Below are positions 1 through 8,247 of a DNA stretch of 64,000 nucleotides, one piece after another; position 1 is the first letter of the stretch; each line of letters opens with the position of its first letter. Origin of the DNA: Nocardioides sp. Iso805N (GTDB taxonomy: Bacteria; Actinomycetota; Actinomycetes; Propionibacteriales; Nocardioidaceae); contig NZ_KB822584.1 of the NCBI RefSeq assembly GCF_000364605.1, forward strand, positions 1 through 64,000, read 5' to 3'. Under the pieces are notes generated by a model, which saw only the letters and a list, made by a program, of their open reading frames with translations, did not search any database and had not been told where the DNA came from. The position numbers and the translations under genes are program-made.

Positions 1-200
1 GGGCCGTCTTCGACCTGTCGCCGCAGTCCCAAGAGCCCGCTGTGCCACCAGCCCCGGTAGACGATGCAGATCGCTTCGCCCTCCACCCAGGCGTCCTCGA
101 TCGCGAACTGCCCATTGTGGTCGTTCGGCTCGGGCGCGCGCCGAAGCACATCAGCCAAGATGAGCACTGCCCGGGTCTCTCCGGTCACGTGGGCGACCAT
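1..200 (-). CDS. Partial unrecognised protein (paralogue A), C-terminus beyond window
   Basis: The reading frame begins at an ATG (200) and runs off the left edge, giving about 66 residues that start MVAHVTGETRAVLILADVLR. A diverged second copy lies at 3432-3694 and shares the blocks around APEP, DNGQF, EAWV and ICIVxRGWWH, which is why I take this frame as real even though it is partial. I do not recognise the family. No clear ribosome binding site is visible upstream, so the start could be further out. The Trp-rich, acidic core suggests a small soluble globular protein; no function is claimed. Confidence 0.5.
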   Translation of the reverse strand, partial: MVAHVTGETRAVLILADVLRRAPEPNDHNGQFAIEDAWVEGEAICIVYRGWWHSGLLGLRRQVEDG

Positions 201-319
201 AGTGGCCGGAACATCGGCTCGCGGCTAGAGCCAGAAGAAGAGCACGTCCCAAACGAACTCGCCGAAGTCGACGATCTTGTCCTTGAGCCGACGGACTCTT
301 GTCGTGGGCTTCTCATCGG

Positions 320-643
320 TCACCGGTCAAGGCTATGCCGGGGGATCACTCTTTGCTGCTTCGACCGAGGTGCCGGCACCGGCTTGCTGGACGCCCGCCG
401 GCGCGCCCAAGTGACGTCACGGCGTTCCGCGGCGAGATGCTCGAGTCGGTCGGCTCGTTCTTCCGCGGACTGTGCGAGGGCGTGGGCTTCTTCGGCTCGC
501 TGGTCGGCTTTCTCTGCCCGATCGTTGGCGTTCTTCGCGAGCGCGTTGGCGCGGTTGACCTGCTTCCAGCCGACTATGGCGACGCAGAGCGTGACGAAGA
601 TGCTGAAGGCGGCCATGAAGAGGGTCGCTTGGTCGTTGCTCAC
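320..643 (-). CDS. Small single-pass membrane protein with coiled coil
   Basis: This encodes 107 residues. Residues about 8-27 form one hydrophobic segment, followed by an Ala/Glu/Arg heptad-like helix (about 30-75) that should form a coiled coil, and then a basic tail. A Shine-Dalgarno-like CAGGAG about 10 bases before the ATG at 643 supports the start. The architecture (N-terminal anchor plus cytoplasmic coiled coil) is common in small phage- or defence-associated proteins, but no family is recognised. It is transcribed away from the nuclease-like gene at 869, so the two share a 225-base intergenic region that may hold both promoters. Confidence 0.6.
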   Translation of the reverse strand: MSNDQATLFMAAFSIFVTLCVAIVGWKQVNRANALAKNANDRAEKADQRAEEAHALAQSAEERADRLEHLAAERRDVTWARRRASSKPVPAPRSKQQRVIPRHSLDR

Positions 644-868
644 GGTGGTTTGCTCCTGCGTGGGGTGGCTCGGTTACGGCGACATTAGTGGCGCCGACCG
701 ACGCGTTACAGGACGAGCGCACATCGGTTTCGGTCGCCCCACTGCGCATACGGACGCTAGGGGGAGGCGGTGGACACCTGGTGGCTCGTTGGCGTCACGA
801 CGCGGCGGAATGACGCACGCTCCGCAACGGCCCAAGACCTTGTCGGCCGGTACTGATACACAAGAGCC

Positions 869-2023
869 ATGGCTATGGAGTCTTTGTCGGCGCTACTCGA
901 CGAAACGCTGCCGCTCAACCGCAAGGAGCGGTTCTACACCGGCACGGTCCTCCCCGGGATCGTCTGCGCGCAACTGCCAGAGTTGGCGCGGCTCACGGCG
1001 CTCATGGGCTGGCCGAGCGTCGATGTCCGCGACGATCCCCAGGATTGCGGACTCGTCTTCTTCACTGAATATGGCATCGCGGAGTCGGCGTACGGGCCAG
1101 CTCGTGCACGCTTTGAGGGCCTCTCCACAGCCCGCGACACCCCCGACGTGGTCTTTCTCGTCACTCGCCCGGAGCCCGTGTTGTTCGCGCTTGAGGCGAA
1201 GATGTTCGATCGGCCTGGGGGTGGCGCTCTTCGCAAGCAACTGGATCAGCAACTCGATCTGCTGCTACCGCTTGCGCAACGACTGGCCTCCTGGCTAGGC
1301 GTCGACGCAGTGCCGGTGGTCCACCGCGCTCTGCTCCCTCCCGAGCAGATGACCCTCCATCTCGAACCTCATCAAGCGATCAGTTGGTCGGAGTTGCGTG
1401 ATGCCTACGCGGGCATCGCCCCGCCGTACTGGCTCGCCATGCTCGACGAGGCGCTCAACCGCTACGTCGACCTCGTGACCCGAGCGCTGCCGAACGACGA
1501 CGCTCGCCTCAGTGGGCAGGCAATCGTGTCGGACTTCCAAGGGGGGTCGCTGCCCTACAACTTCATGGGCCGTCATCGGGGTCTCCATGGACCGGCGATG
1601 CGTGAGGACATCACGACTGGCACGTGGGTGAGCACCATGTACCAAGTCGCGGTCTCTGACCCGAACAATCCCAACTGGTTCCCTATCGCGGACTTTGTGC
1701 AGCGGGTGGCCGATGGCCAGGAGCGAGCCAGCACGGCTCCAGCGCCGAGGGCTAACGGACCTCGATTCGAAGACGCGCGCGAGGATCTACTCGATGCCCT
1801 CAACGCCGCTCATTGGCAGGGCATGAGGCTTCTCGGCGAGGGGTCAGTCCTTGAGACCATCAAGAACGCGACGGACGCTCAGCTCGACGGAATACCTGAG
1901 GGCGATCTGCGCGACTTGGCGGCTTTGTACCGAGCCACCACGGCTCAAGCGATAGCTGCTCGCGCGGCATCCAGCGACATCTGGAGCGCCGTCCGCGCTT
2001 CACAGTCCGAGGAACCCCGCTGA
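869..2023 (+). CDS. Hypothetical protein with PD-(D/E)XK-nuclease-like core
   Basis: This 384-residue soluble protein has no recognised family. Around residues 90-112 it reads PDVV, a hydrophobic strand, then LFALEAKMF. A D-(about 13-17 residues)-ExK arrangement of this kind is the hallmark of the PD-(D/E)XK nuclease fold, so a nuclease role is plausible but inferred only from that motif. The rest is helical with several Trp/Tyr residues and an acidic C-terminus. Two in-frame ATGs (869 and 875) lie close together and neither has a strong ribosome binding site. It stands alone on its strand, divergent from the small membrane coiled-coil gene. Confidence 0.6.
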   Translation: MAMESLSALLDETLPLNRKERFYTGTVLPGIVCAQLPELARLTALMGWPSVDVRDDPQDCGLVFFTEYGIAESAYGPARARFEGLSTARDTPDVVFLVTRPEPVLFALEAKMFDRPGGGALRKQLDQQLDLLLPLAQRLASWLGVDAVPVVHRALLPPEQMTLHLEPHQAISWSELRDAYAGIAPPYWLAMLDEALNRYVDLVTRALPNDDARLSGQAIVSDFQGGSLPYNFMGRHRGLHGPAMREDITTGTWVSTMYQVAVSDPNNPNWFPIADFVQRVADGQERASTAPAPRANGPRFEDAREDLLDALNAAHWQGMRLLGEGSVLETIKNATDAQLDGIPEGDLRDLAALYRATTAQAIAARAASSDIWSAVRASQSEEPR

Positions 2024-2125
2024 AGCGAGCGAGAGCACTCGGTTTCGTCCCATGCGCGGCGGATGGACGCTCTTGCTTTGCCTGTCGATCGGCGCTGGCA
2101 GCCCGGGGGGATCAGAAGTCAGGGG

Positions 2126-2713
2126 TCAGGAGGCAGTCGTGATGGGAAGCCTGGTCCCGTACCCGCGCCGTGCCTGACTTGGTACCCACAGATAGGCGTT
2201 TGAGGGTAGGCCGAAGCGCGCGGAAACCGCCCTCGCGCTGGTCACTAAGTGATCCAGCTCCCGGCCGTGGAGGTAGCAGGTGACGGCGCCGCCGGTGGTG
2301 GTGCTTTGGCCGCACGCGCCGCCACCGCTGAGCTCGTCAGTAAGCGGTTCCATCAGTTCGAATTCGGGCGGCTCGTCTCCGGGGCGTCCGAACAGTAACT
2401 CCAACAGCACTTCGCCTGAGGCCCGTGCCTCGTCGCGCCGCATCCGATCAGCCCAGTGGCCAGGAACCCGAACGAGCATGGTCATCCCGACACAGATGAG
2501 GATGAGATAGGCGCGGTAAAGGCCGCCGGCCACAGCTACGACTCGACAAATGACCCGAGCGACACCGCCCAGGTAAGAACTCGCCGTCCACCCGAGAACG
2601 AGCACGATGATGCCGGCGGCGCCGAGGCCGTAGGTGTCCCAAGAGGTCGGTGGTCTGAGGTGACCAGGATCAGGGATCAGGTCGCCCTTGGCGCTCGCCC
2701 CATCTCCGGACAT
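2126..2713 (-). CDS. Hypothetical membrane protein
   Basis: With the ATG at 2713 this is 195 residues beginning MSGDGASAKGDLIPD. The frame is open for another 70 codons upstream, but that part overlaps the neighbouring nuclease-like gene and has shadow-like Arg-rich composition, so I prefer the internal ATG. Residues about 30-52 and 56-80 form two hydrophobic segments, followed by a soluble C-terminal half with two Cys (ACGQ and VTCYLHG). I do not recognise a family. It follows the nuclease-like gene (2833-3201) on the same strand with a 119-base gap and may be co-transcribed with it. Confidence 0.5.
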   Translation of the reverse strand: MSGDGASAKGDLIPDPGHLRPPTSWDTYGLGAAGIIVLVLGWTASSYLGGVARVICRVVAVAGGLYRAYLILICVGMTMLVRVPGHWADRMRRDEARASGEVLLELLFGRPGDEPPEFELMEPLTDELSGGGACGQSTTTGGAVTCYLHGRELDHLVTSARAVSARFGLPSNAYLWVPSQARRGYGTRLPITTAS

Positions 2714-2832
2714 GCGGCAACTGTACGGGTCGCACCGAGACCATGCCGTGCAAACGCGTACGGCGATGTCGGATAGAAGCCCGCGTGGGCGAGACCAGAA
2801 GGACTCGCGGCGGTGTGACGCGGGTGTGACGC

Positions 2833-3201
2833 CTACAAGTTTGCCGGCGGCGGAGCGACCTGACGGACCTCGTCGGCGTCGGACACAGCCCAAATGGCGA
2901 TTCGAAGCCGGGCGCGCACCCATTCGGGCACACGTAGTGCGGCCGTGACTGCCTTCTCTGGCACAACGACGCCTAGCAGGGAGTCCGCCGCGTCCTCCGG
3001 AATTCGGCGGAGAAGTTGACCGTAGAGCGTGTCCACGTCAAGTCCGATCGCTTCGGTTCGGCCCTTGGCCTCGGCGTACAGAGTCGCGCTCCCCTTAGTC
3101 GCTTTCACGTCGACGAAGTCGACTTCCGTCTGTACGCTCCAACCTTCGCGTCGGAGGTGATCGCTGAAGGCGCGAACGACTCGGGCTTCATCTCCCCGCA
3201 T
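2833..3201 (-). CDS. PD-(D/E)XK nuclease-like protein (restriction endonuclease-like fold)
   Basis: This encodes 122 residues. The order is an N-terminal helix (ARVVRAFSDHLRREGW), then EVDFVDVKA, then LYAEAKGRT, then a helix with DTLYGQLLRR. The D...ExK pattern (D28-ish, EAK near 44-46) followed by a helix with a GQ pair matches the compact PD-(D/E)XK fold seen in HsdR N-terminal and Mrr-like nucleases. A GGAGG-type ribosome binding site lies about 11 bases upstream of the ATG at 3201. It is short for a restriction enzyme, so it could be a stand-alone nuclease domain needing a partner, perhaps the downstream membrane protein. The fold call is inference from the motif. Confidence 0.6.
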   Translation of the reverse strand: MRGDEARVVRAFSDHLRREGWSVQTEVDFVDVKATKGSATLYAEAKGRTEAIGLDVDTLYGQLLRRIPEDAADSLLGVVVPEKAVTAALRVPEWVRARLRIAIWAVSDADEVRQVAPPPANL

Positions 3202-3431
3202 CCAGCTCTCCCTCCGAGAGGTTCGTTCCAGGATGCGTGGGATCGGCCGATCTGGCTAGAGCCGCCTGCACTCGTCCCTCGTCGGCGACAAGCGGCGGAT
3301 CGACGCACCTTTGGAACGGCGCTTGTTGGGGCTAGGTCCGAGCCGTCAGCCGTGTCGTCTGTAATCGCGCTAGGCAGGGTCGTTGCCGTTCCAGCACACG
3401 ATACCTTGTTCGTCGGGCAACACGTTTTCGA

Positions 3432-3694
3432 TCAGCGAACCGGCGGCTTGCCCAGTTCCTCGACCAGGACATAGGCCACGATCTGTTCGACTGATGGATC
3501 GCGCTCGACCGGTCGCCGCAGTCCCAAGGGTCCCCTGTGCCACCAGCCTCGGTGGACGATGCAGATAGCGTCGTCATCCACCCAGGCTTCTTCAATCCTG
3601 AACTGTCCGTTGTCGTCGCTCGGCTCGGGGGCGCACCGAAGCACGTCACCAAGACGAGCGCGGCCCGCGTATCTGCGGTCACCTGGGCGACCAT
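3432..3694 (-). pseudogene. Paralogue B of the gene at 1-200, with a frameshift
   Basis: This matches the partial gene at the window start along its visible length, but its N-terminal block (MVAQVTADTRAALVLV, start at 3694) and the rest (DVLRCAPEPSDDNGQF onward) are in different frames. Compared with copy A, one base is missing where A reads TTGGCTGATGTGC and B reads TTGGTGACGTGC. An uninterrupted frame does continue upstream to an ATG at 3860, so a protein with a different N-terminus could be made. The stop at 3432 follows LVEELGKPPVR. Whether this is decay or a sequencing slip cannot be told from the sequence. Confidence 0.5.
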
Positions 3695-3813
3695 AGCGTG
3701 CTGGCATGGGCACGTCCCGGCCAGCGGCAGACGCGTGGTCGGCTCGCGGGGGTGTGGCGCACCTTGGAAGCGACCGGGTCGATTTCGGGACAGCATTGCT
3801 TGCGCGTACGAGG

Positions 3814-4413
3814 ATGGCCGCTATGAGGTCGTGTTGGGCCGCGGTCCTGCTCGTTGCCATCGTGGCCGTCGGAACTGGCGGAGCGGTGGCCGCTCACGCG
3901 CGTGCCAAGCACCACGATGAGCGGTCAGGAGTTCCTGTCCTCGCAGCGACGCCGACAGTTGTGCCTCATCCGAACGATAAGAGCGGAGTCTGCTCGGCTT
4001 CCGACGGTCTTCCGGTTCAGTCAGCCGAGACACCGGTCGGCCGCCGCCTGTGGGTCGGTCAGCACCCCGCGGGCGGCGTCGCGCTCTGGCTGCCGGGGAT
4101 GAACTCGCGGTGTCGGCCGGTCCTGACTCGACTGGATGCACAACACGCAGAAGACTTCGCGAACGCGGTCGAGCACGCTTCCGCCCTGCCTCAGGGCCCC
4201 TTCAGCTGCCCGGCGGACGACAATTCCGGTGTCACGGTGTTCCTCACCTACCCCTCCCAACCGGGAGCCGAGGTCGTTCAGATTGGCCTGACTGGTTGCG
4301 GTGGCATGTCCGCACCCGGACGCGATCGTCGCAACGCGGATGCTGCGCTCGCGGCACTGGGGCCAATCCCAAAGGGACTCGAGGCGGTTGCGCGAGGGCG
4401 CGCCAGATCCTGA
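3814..4413 (+). CDS. Secreted or membrane-anchored hypothetical protein
   Basis: From the ATG at 3814 (an alternative lies at 3823) the product is 199 residues. It begins with a hydrophobic segment (WAAVLLVAIVAVGTGGAV) that looks like a signal peptide or anchor, followed by a basic HARAKHH stretch. The exported part has four Cys (SGVC, SRC, FSC, TGC) that could form two disulfides. Upstream in-frame codons look Arg/Asp-rich and non-coding, so the long version of this frame was not used. I do not recognise the family. It overlaps the start region of paralogue B on the other strand. Confidence 0.5.
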   Translation: MAAMRSCWAAVLLVAIVAVGTGGAVAAHARAKHHDERSGVPVLAATPTVVPHPNDKSGVCSASDGLPVQSAETPVGRRLWVGQHPAGGVALWLPGMNSRCRPVLTRLDAQHAEDFANAVEHASALPQGPFSCPADDNSGVTVFLTYPSQPGAEVVQIGLTGCGGMSAPGRDRRNADAALAALGPIPKGLEAVARGRARS

Positions 4414-4543
4414 GTGCGCGGCTTCGTAGTCGGCGGCTCGAGGGGCGAATCTGGTGGTCGTGCCTTGCGCGTTCATCCGCAGATGAGTGCGTCCGCCACG
4501 CGGCGGAAGACGCGCATCCCCGGTCAGTGGCATCGTGCATGTG

Positions 4544-5119
4544 GTGACACACCATCATCCGCCGATTGACTTCCCGATGTATGGCCTGGACCGGACGTGG
4601 GCGGGTCCGCGCTGGCTGGACCTGCTTGATGGACCAGCCGGCCACTCGGTGTGGGGCATCTGGCTCGGCCATGGTCGAGACGTGGCCCGGAGCGCTGGCG
4701 GTAACTGGGCTGTGGTCGGGTCGTTCTCGCCTGATCGGTCCGCACCGCTGCGCTCACCTGGAGAGACGTTCGAGCACGGCCTCGCCTTCGACGTTGCCCG
4801 GGTCTTGCTCGGTCACTCCAGGGACATTCGTCGCATCGAGATGGAGGCGGACCGCTGGGAGTCCTGGCCGACGGTTGCCTGGCGGGTCGACGGACAGGTG
4901 GTGACGGCTCGGCTTCTCGTCGAGAACGGCCCGGCTTGGGCAGGGTTCACCACCGATGTACCGCACGTGGGCCTGGTGGTCCATGGCAGTGGGTTAGAGC
5001 CTGACGGGCTTTCCTTAGCCCGGGTGAGTGAGTCGTCGAGCTATCACTTCGATGCCAAATCGCCGCTTGAGTATCCAACCGCGATCCAGGCTTCTCAGGA
5101 CGCTGCCCTGGGTCGATGA
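4544..5119 (+). CDS. Hypothetical soluble protein
   Basis: The frame encodes about 191 residues from a GTG at 4544 (VTHHHPPIDFP); an ATG at 4577 and a more upstream ATG at 4487 are alternatives. The sequence has the look of a real globular protein, with many Trp and Gly (WAGPRWLDLLD, HSVWGIWLGHG, WESWPTVAWRVDG) and no membrane segments. No family is recognised and no ribosome binding site is convincing for any start. It follows the secreted protein on the same strand after about 130 bases. Confidence 0.5.
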   Translation: MTHHHPPIDFPMYGLDRTWAGPRWLDLLDGPAGHSVWGIWLGHGRDVARSAGGNWAVVGSFSPDRSAPLRSPGETFEHGLAFDVARVLLGHSRDIRRIEMEADRWESWPTVAWRVDGQVVTARLLVENGPAWAGFTTDVPHVGLVVHGSGLEPDGLSLARVSESSSYHFDAKSPLEYPTAIQASQDAALGR

Positions 5120-5683
5120 CCAGGCACGATGACCGGCTCCACGGGAACTTCTCATCGACCGGTCATCGGCACATCTGGCACTCGACAACGAGGTCGGCTC
5201 GCGGCGGTTTGACGCAGCCTGAGCGGGGCGCGCCCGTGGCTCCTTTTCAGGCGCTAGAACTCGAGGCGACGTCGTCGCTCTCACGTGAAGGCGCGCGGAA
5301 CGTAGTGGGAGAGGGCTCGCATCGTTGGCATTGCGATCGCTTCGGCGTGTCCTCCACAAAAAATCTGTGGCAGAAGGGGTCCATGGGGTCGAAGGGGCGC
5401 ATGTGAACGCTTATCCCCAAGTCGATGGCCACTTGTCCACAGCGAATCCCCATCGCGTAATTCCAAGGGCGTAGTTCGTGGCCTACGCTGTAGTCACAAA
5501 TGCCGCGAGACCTCGGTCCGAGGCCATAGCTCGGCTCCAAGGTCTCGACGGTGTCATTGGCGTGATGACTGTCAAAAGACTATCGGGAGCGGCCCTGATG
5601 CTTGGCATTGGGGCTGGCCCGCGAGTCGTGTGTTGGTCGAAGCAGAAGGTCGAGTGGTCAGACACACTCGAAAGGCAAGACTG
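5120..5683. promoter_or_regulatory. Gene-free stretch upstream of the MBL operon
   Basis: No convincing gene is seen in these 564 bases; frames on both strands lack plausible starts and composition. The stretch around 5345-5420 is clearly more A/T-rich than its surroundings and includes an A6 run inside a 5-base inverted repeat (CCACA...TGTGG). TTGTCCACA at 5433-5441 matches the actinobacterial DnaA-box consensus, and TTATCCCCA at 5411-5419 resembles it. Because the five-gene operon starts at 5684, its promoter probably lies here. No promoter elements can be assigned with confidence. Confidence 0.35.
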
Positions 5684-6724
5684 ATGTACGAAGTTGATTA
5701 CATGTGGGTTGGGGAGAAGACCAACACTGGCGACGCGATCGCCATGCGGTTCACCCGACCTGACACTGGCACGCAGGCCGTCGTCATCATCGACGGCGGC
5801 TTCCATGAGACCGGTGAACGGCTCGCCGACCATGTCGAGAGCTACTACGGCACCCCGACCGTGGACCTGGTCGTGTGCACCCATCCCGACGATGACCACA
5901 TCATGGGTCTGTTCGAGGTTCTCGAGCGTCTCGATGTCAGGCGCCTCCTCATTCACAGGCCCAGCCGCTACGGGTATGGCCCGGACGATGACGTAAAGTC
6001 CCAGATCGTCGAGGATCTCGTCGCGTTGGCGCAGCGACACGGGGTCACGGTCGACGACACGTCCTACGCCGGTACCTCGTTCTTCGGCGGCGCCCTCGTG
6101 ATCGCCGGTCCGACCGAGGAGTACTACTCCGAGATGCTGCGAGAGCAGTCGTCGCCGTCAGCGGTCGGCAGTCTCTCCCACAGCATGAAATCCGCATTCG
6201 GTGCGCTCGTGCGTGAGGTGCGCAGTCTGTTCGGTGACCCCGGCGAGACGATGACGGGCGACAACGGCGGCACCACTCCCCGTAACAACTCAAGCATCAT
6301 CCTCGACTTGCAGGTGGAGGGCACTCGCGCTCTCTTCACCGGGGATTCTGGTGCGCCTGCGTTGACGCTTGCCGCCGACAAGCTGGATGCCCTGGGTCGC
6401 TCGCAGGCAACCATCGAGCTGTTCGACGTGCCGCACCACGGTTCCCGTCACAACCTCACGCCGCAACTGCTCGATCGGCTGCTCGGGACGCGCACGGACG
6501 GCATCCGTGGGGGCGCGGTGGCGAGCGTCGCCAAGGAGGCCGTCGACCATCCTCGTGCTGAGGTGGCGAACGCGATCAAGCGTCGCGGCTATCCGGTCTA
6601 CTGCAGCCGGGGGGTCAACCTGTGGTGGCACGGCGACACCGCGCCGACGCGGGCCGCGTACAACACGCCGGTGACGGCACTGGAGTGGCTCGACGAGTCT
6701 GACGACGAACAGGGCGCTGCCTGA
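5684..6724 (+). CDS. MBL-fold metallohydrolase, first gene of a five-gene operon
   Basis: This 346-residue soluble protein has the metallo-beta-lactamase fold. THPDDDHIMGL at about 66-76 is the metal-binding motif; the usual HxHxDH reads HPDDDH here, so the second His is replaced by Asp. Later come NNSSIIL, LFTGDSG (the metal-bridging Asp) and DVPHHGSRHN, which resemble the hydrolase domain of ComEC/Rec2-type proteins. There is no membrane segment and no signal peptide, so it acts in the cytoplasm. The substrate is unknown; ComEC-like MBL proteins act on nucleic acids or nucleotides. AAAGG lies 8 bases before the ATG at 5684. The next gene follows after 67 bases. Confidence 0.8.
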   Translation: MYEVDYMWVGEKTNTGDAIAMRFTRPDTGTQAVVIIDGGFHETGERLADHVESYYGTPTVDLVVCTHPDDDHIMGLFEVLERLDVRRLLIHRPSRYGYGPDDDVKSQIVEDLVALAQRHGVTVDDTSYAGTSFFGGALVIAGPTEEYYSEMLREQSSPSAVGSLSHSMKSAFGALVREVRSLFGDPGETMTGDNGGTTPRNNSSIILDLQVEGTRALFTGDSGAPALTLAADKLDALGRSQATIELFDVPHHGSRHNLTPQLLDRLLGTRTDGIRGGAVASVAKEAVDHPRAEVANAIKRRGYPVYCSRGVNLWWHGDTAPTRAAYNTPVTALEWLDESDDEQGAA

Positions 6725-6791
6725 GCCCCTGGCGGGTTCCGGGGAGGGTCGCTGGTCGGCCCTCCCCGTCGCAGGTTCGAGAGGAGACGAA

Positions 6792-7508
6792 ATGTCCGGC
6801 GTCGGCGATCTGTTCGACTCCTACGCCCTGAGAGCGCGGGTATACCCCGCCCTCCTGGCCGCGGCGCCTGTCGCCGCGATCGTGGTGGTCGTTTGGCCGC
6901 ACTCACCGGCTCAGGCGCTGTGGGCGCTCGCGGTCGCGGTAGGTGCCGTGTATTTCCTCGCCAGCTGGGTTCGTGACCGAGGCAAGCGCCTGGAGAAGCA
7001 GCTGGTCGACGAATGGGGTGGGATGCCGACCACCCATCTCCTGCGGTGGCGGGAGAACCAGGCAACGCTGGAGTTCCTGCGCCGGCGGGACTTGCTGCAG
7101 GCGGCCACGAAGATCTCGCTGCCCTACCAGGACGCTGAGACGGCTGCGAGCGATGCCACCTATGTTGCGGCGACGCGGGCCCTGATCGCGCGCACCCGTG
7201 GGGACCAGCCCGCGTTCAAGTTGATTCACGATGAGAACACGCAGTTCGGGTTCCGCCGCAACCTCTTGGCGATGAAGCCTCTGGGCGTCATCTTGACCAG
7301 TGTGAGCCTGGCCTTCGACCTGGCCTGGGCCATCGTGGTGTCGCCTGGTCCGGGGCTGCTGCTCGGCATCGTCCACGCGCTTGTTCTGGCTGCCTGGGTC
7401 GTCATCGTGTCGGCCGACTGGGTTCGGACGCAAGGAGAGACGTATGCGGAGCGCCTCTTCGAGGCGCTTGAGCATCTAGTTCCGCCCGTCGCGGACACGT
7501 CGAGTTGA
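6792..7508 (+). CDS. Four-helix membrane protein, second gene of the MBL operon
   Basis: This 238-residue protein has two adjacent hydrophobic helices near the N-terminus (about 18-36 and 41-58), a cytoplasmic middle region (GKRLEKQLVDEWGG, then FGFRRNLLAMKPLG), and two more helices near the C-terminus (about 160-180 and 185-205). From memory the pattern YALRARVYPALL, WGGxPTT and ENxxFGFRRNL recurs in uncharacterised proteins of bacterial accessory regions, but I know no assigned function. GAGGAG precedes the ATG at 6792. The helix-pair/soluble core/helix-pair layout fits a membrane effector or sensor. It overlaps the next frame by 4 bases if that gene uses its TTG at 7505. Confidence 0.75.
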   Translation: MSGVGDLFDSYALRARVYPALLAAAPVAAIVVVVWPHSPAQALWALAVAVGAVYFLASWVRDRGKRLEKQLVDEWGGMPTTHLLRWRENQATLEFLRRRDLLQAATKISLPYQDAETAASDATYVAATRALIARTRGDQPAFKLIHDENTQFGFRRNLLAMKPLGVILTSVSLAFDLAWAIVVSPGPGLLLGIVHALVLAAWVVIVSADWVRTQGETYAERLFEALEHLVPPVADTSS

Positions 7509-7816
7509 GCACCGCCCGGGACCGCAGGCGGCTCGAGCGGCGATATGACGCGTTTCGACGGTCCCGAATGGGGACCCAGAGATGTGGTCGTCCGTTCGTC
7601 GAAACCACTACCCTCCTCGACATGGAGCCGGTGGTCTTCGCCTGCGCGCACGAGGGATGCTCGGGTCGGGTGACGTATGAGGGACGCGTGACGGTCGTTG
7701 GCGCCCTGCGCAAGCGCGCGTCCGATCCGTCGGCACCGTTCCGGATCTTCCTGCGTTGTGATGCGCCCGGCGGCCACGTGAGCTCGTACGTCATCGCTCC
7801 TCAGGAACCAGCGTGA
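7505..7816 (+). CDS. Small Cys-containing protein, third gene of the MBL operon
   Basis: The frame spans 103 residues from a TTG at 7505 overlapping the previous stop codon, or 64 residues from the ATG at 7622 (MEPVVFACAHEGCSGRVTY). I favour the shorter form because the first 39 residues are Arg-rich and look unconserved, although translational coupling supports the longer one. CxxxxC plus a later Cys (LRCD) and His suggests a small zinc-ribbon-like or metal-binding fold. No family is recognised. Its stop codon overlaps the GTG start of the next gene. Confidence 0.55.
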   Translation: MSTARDRRRLERRYDAFRRSRMGTQRCGRPFVETTTLLDMEPVVFACAHEGCSGRVTYEGRVTVVGALRKRASDPSAPFRIFLRCDAPGGHVSSYVIAPQEPA

Positions 7817-8241
7817 ACGACCTAGTCGACGACACCTACTGGCTGGGCCGCGCGACCGAGATGGTCGAGGGAGCACTCGACCAGCGCAAGGCAACCGCCG
7901 ACAAGCTCACCTCGACCGCCGCCTGGCTCGCGACGCTGACGACCGCCGGGGTGACGTCACTGGTTGCGCTCCGCAACCCCGAGCTCGGCACGCCGATCGT
8001 CGTACTGCTCGCGCTCGATCTGGCCGTCGTCATCGCGGCCTACGTCGCCGGTCTCTTGGCTTCACAGCCACGCTTCCGCTCGTTCGACCCGCGAGTCCCC
8101 GACGAGATCCGGCAGGCGCACGAGAGCGCGGTGCTGTCCGTACGTCGCTCGCTCGTGACGGCGACCGCGCTGGTCATCACTGCGGCGGTCCTGTCCAGTC
8201 TGGTCCTCGTCTTCGTGGCGTCTGCTCCTCGGGCCGGGTGA
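7813..8241 (+). CDS. Three-helix membrane protein (SLATT/Pycsar-effector-like layout), fourth gene of the MBL operon
   Basis: This 142-residue protein starts with an amphipathic helix (LGRATEMVEGALDQRKATADKL in outline). A hydrophobic helix pair follows (about 35-53 and 60-83), then a short soluble loop with RFRSFDPR, a second amphipathic helix, and a last membrane helix (about 112-135). Two N-terminal membrane helices, a cytoplasmic hairpin and a C-terminal helix is the layout of SLATT and Pycsar-type membrane effectors that depolarise the host cell; this is resemblance of layout, not a proven homology. The GTG at 7813 overlaps the upstream stop codon, so translation is coupled. Confidence 0.65.
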   Translation: MNDLVDDTYWLGRATEMVEGALDQRKATADKLTSTAAWLATLTTAGVTSLVALRNPELGTPIVVLLALDLAVVIAAYVAGLLASQPRFRSFDPRVPDEIRQAHESAVLSVRRSLVTATALVITAAVLSSLVLVFVASAPRAG

Positions 8242-8247
8242 CGATCG

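Noticed and set aside
42..1298. A 418-codon open frame at the left edge
   Set aside because: It crosses three better-supported genes on both strands and has no domain; its length comes from the high G+C content.
5247..5540. Short frame on the - strand in the stretch before the MBL operon
   Set aside because: No ribosome binding site, odd composition, and it covers the A/T-rich region that looks regulatory.
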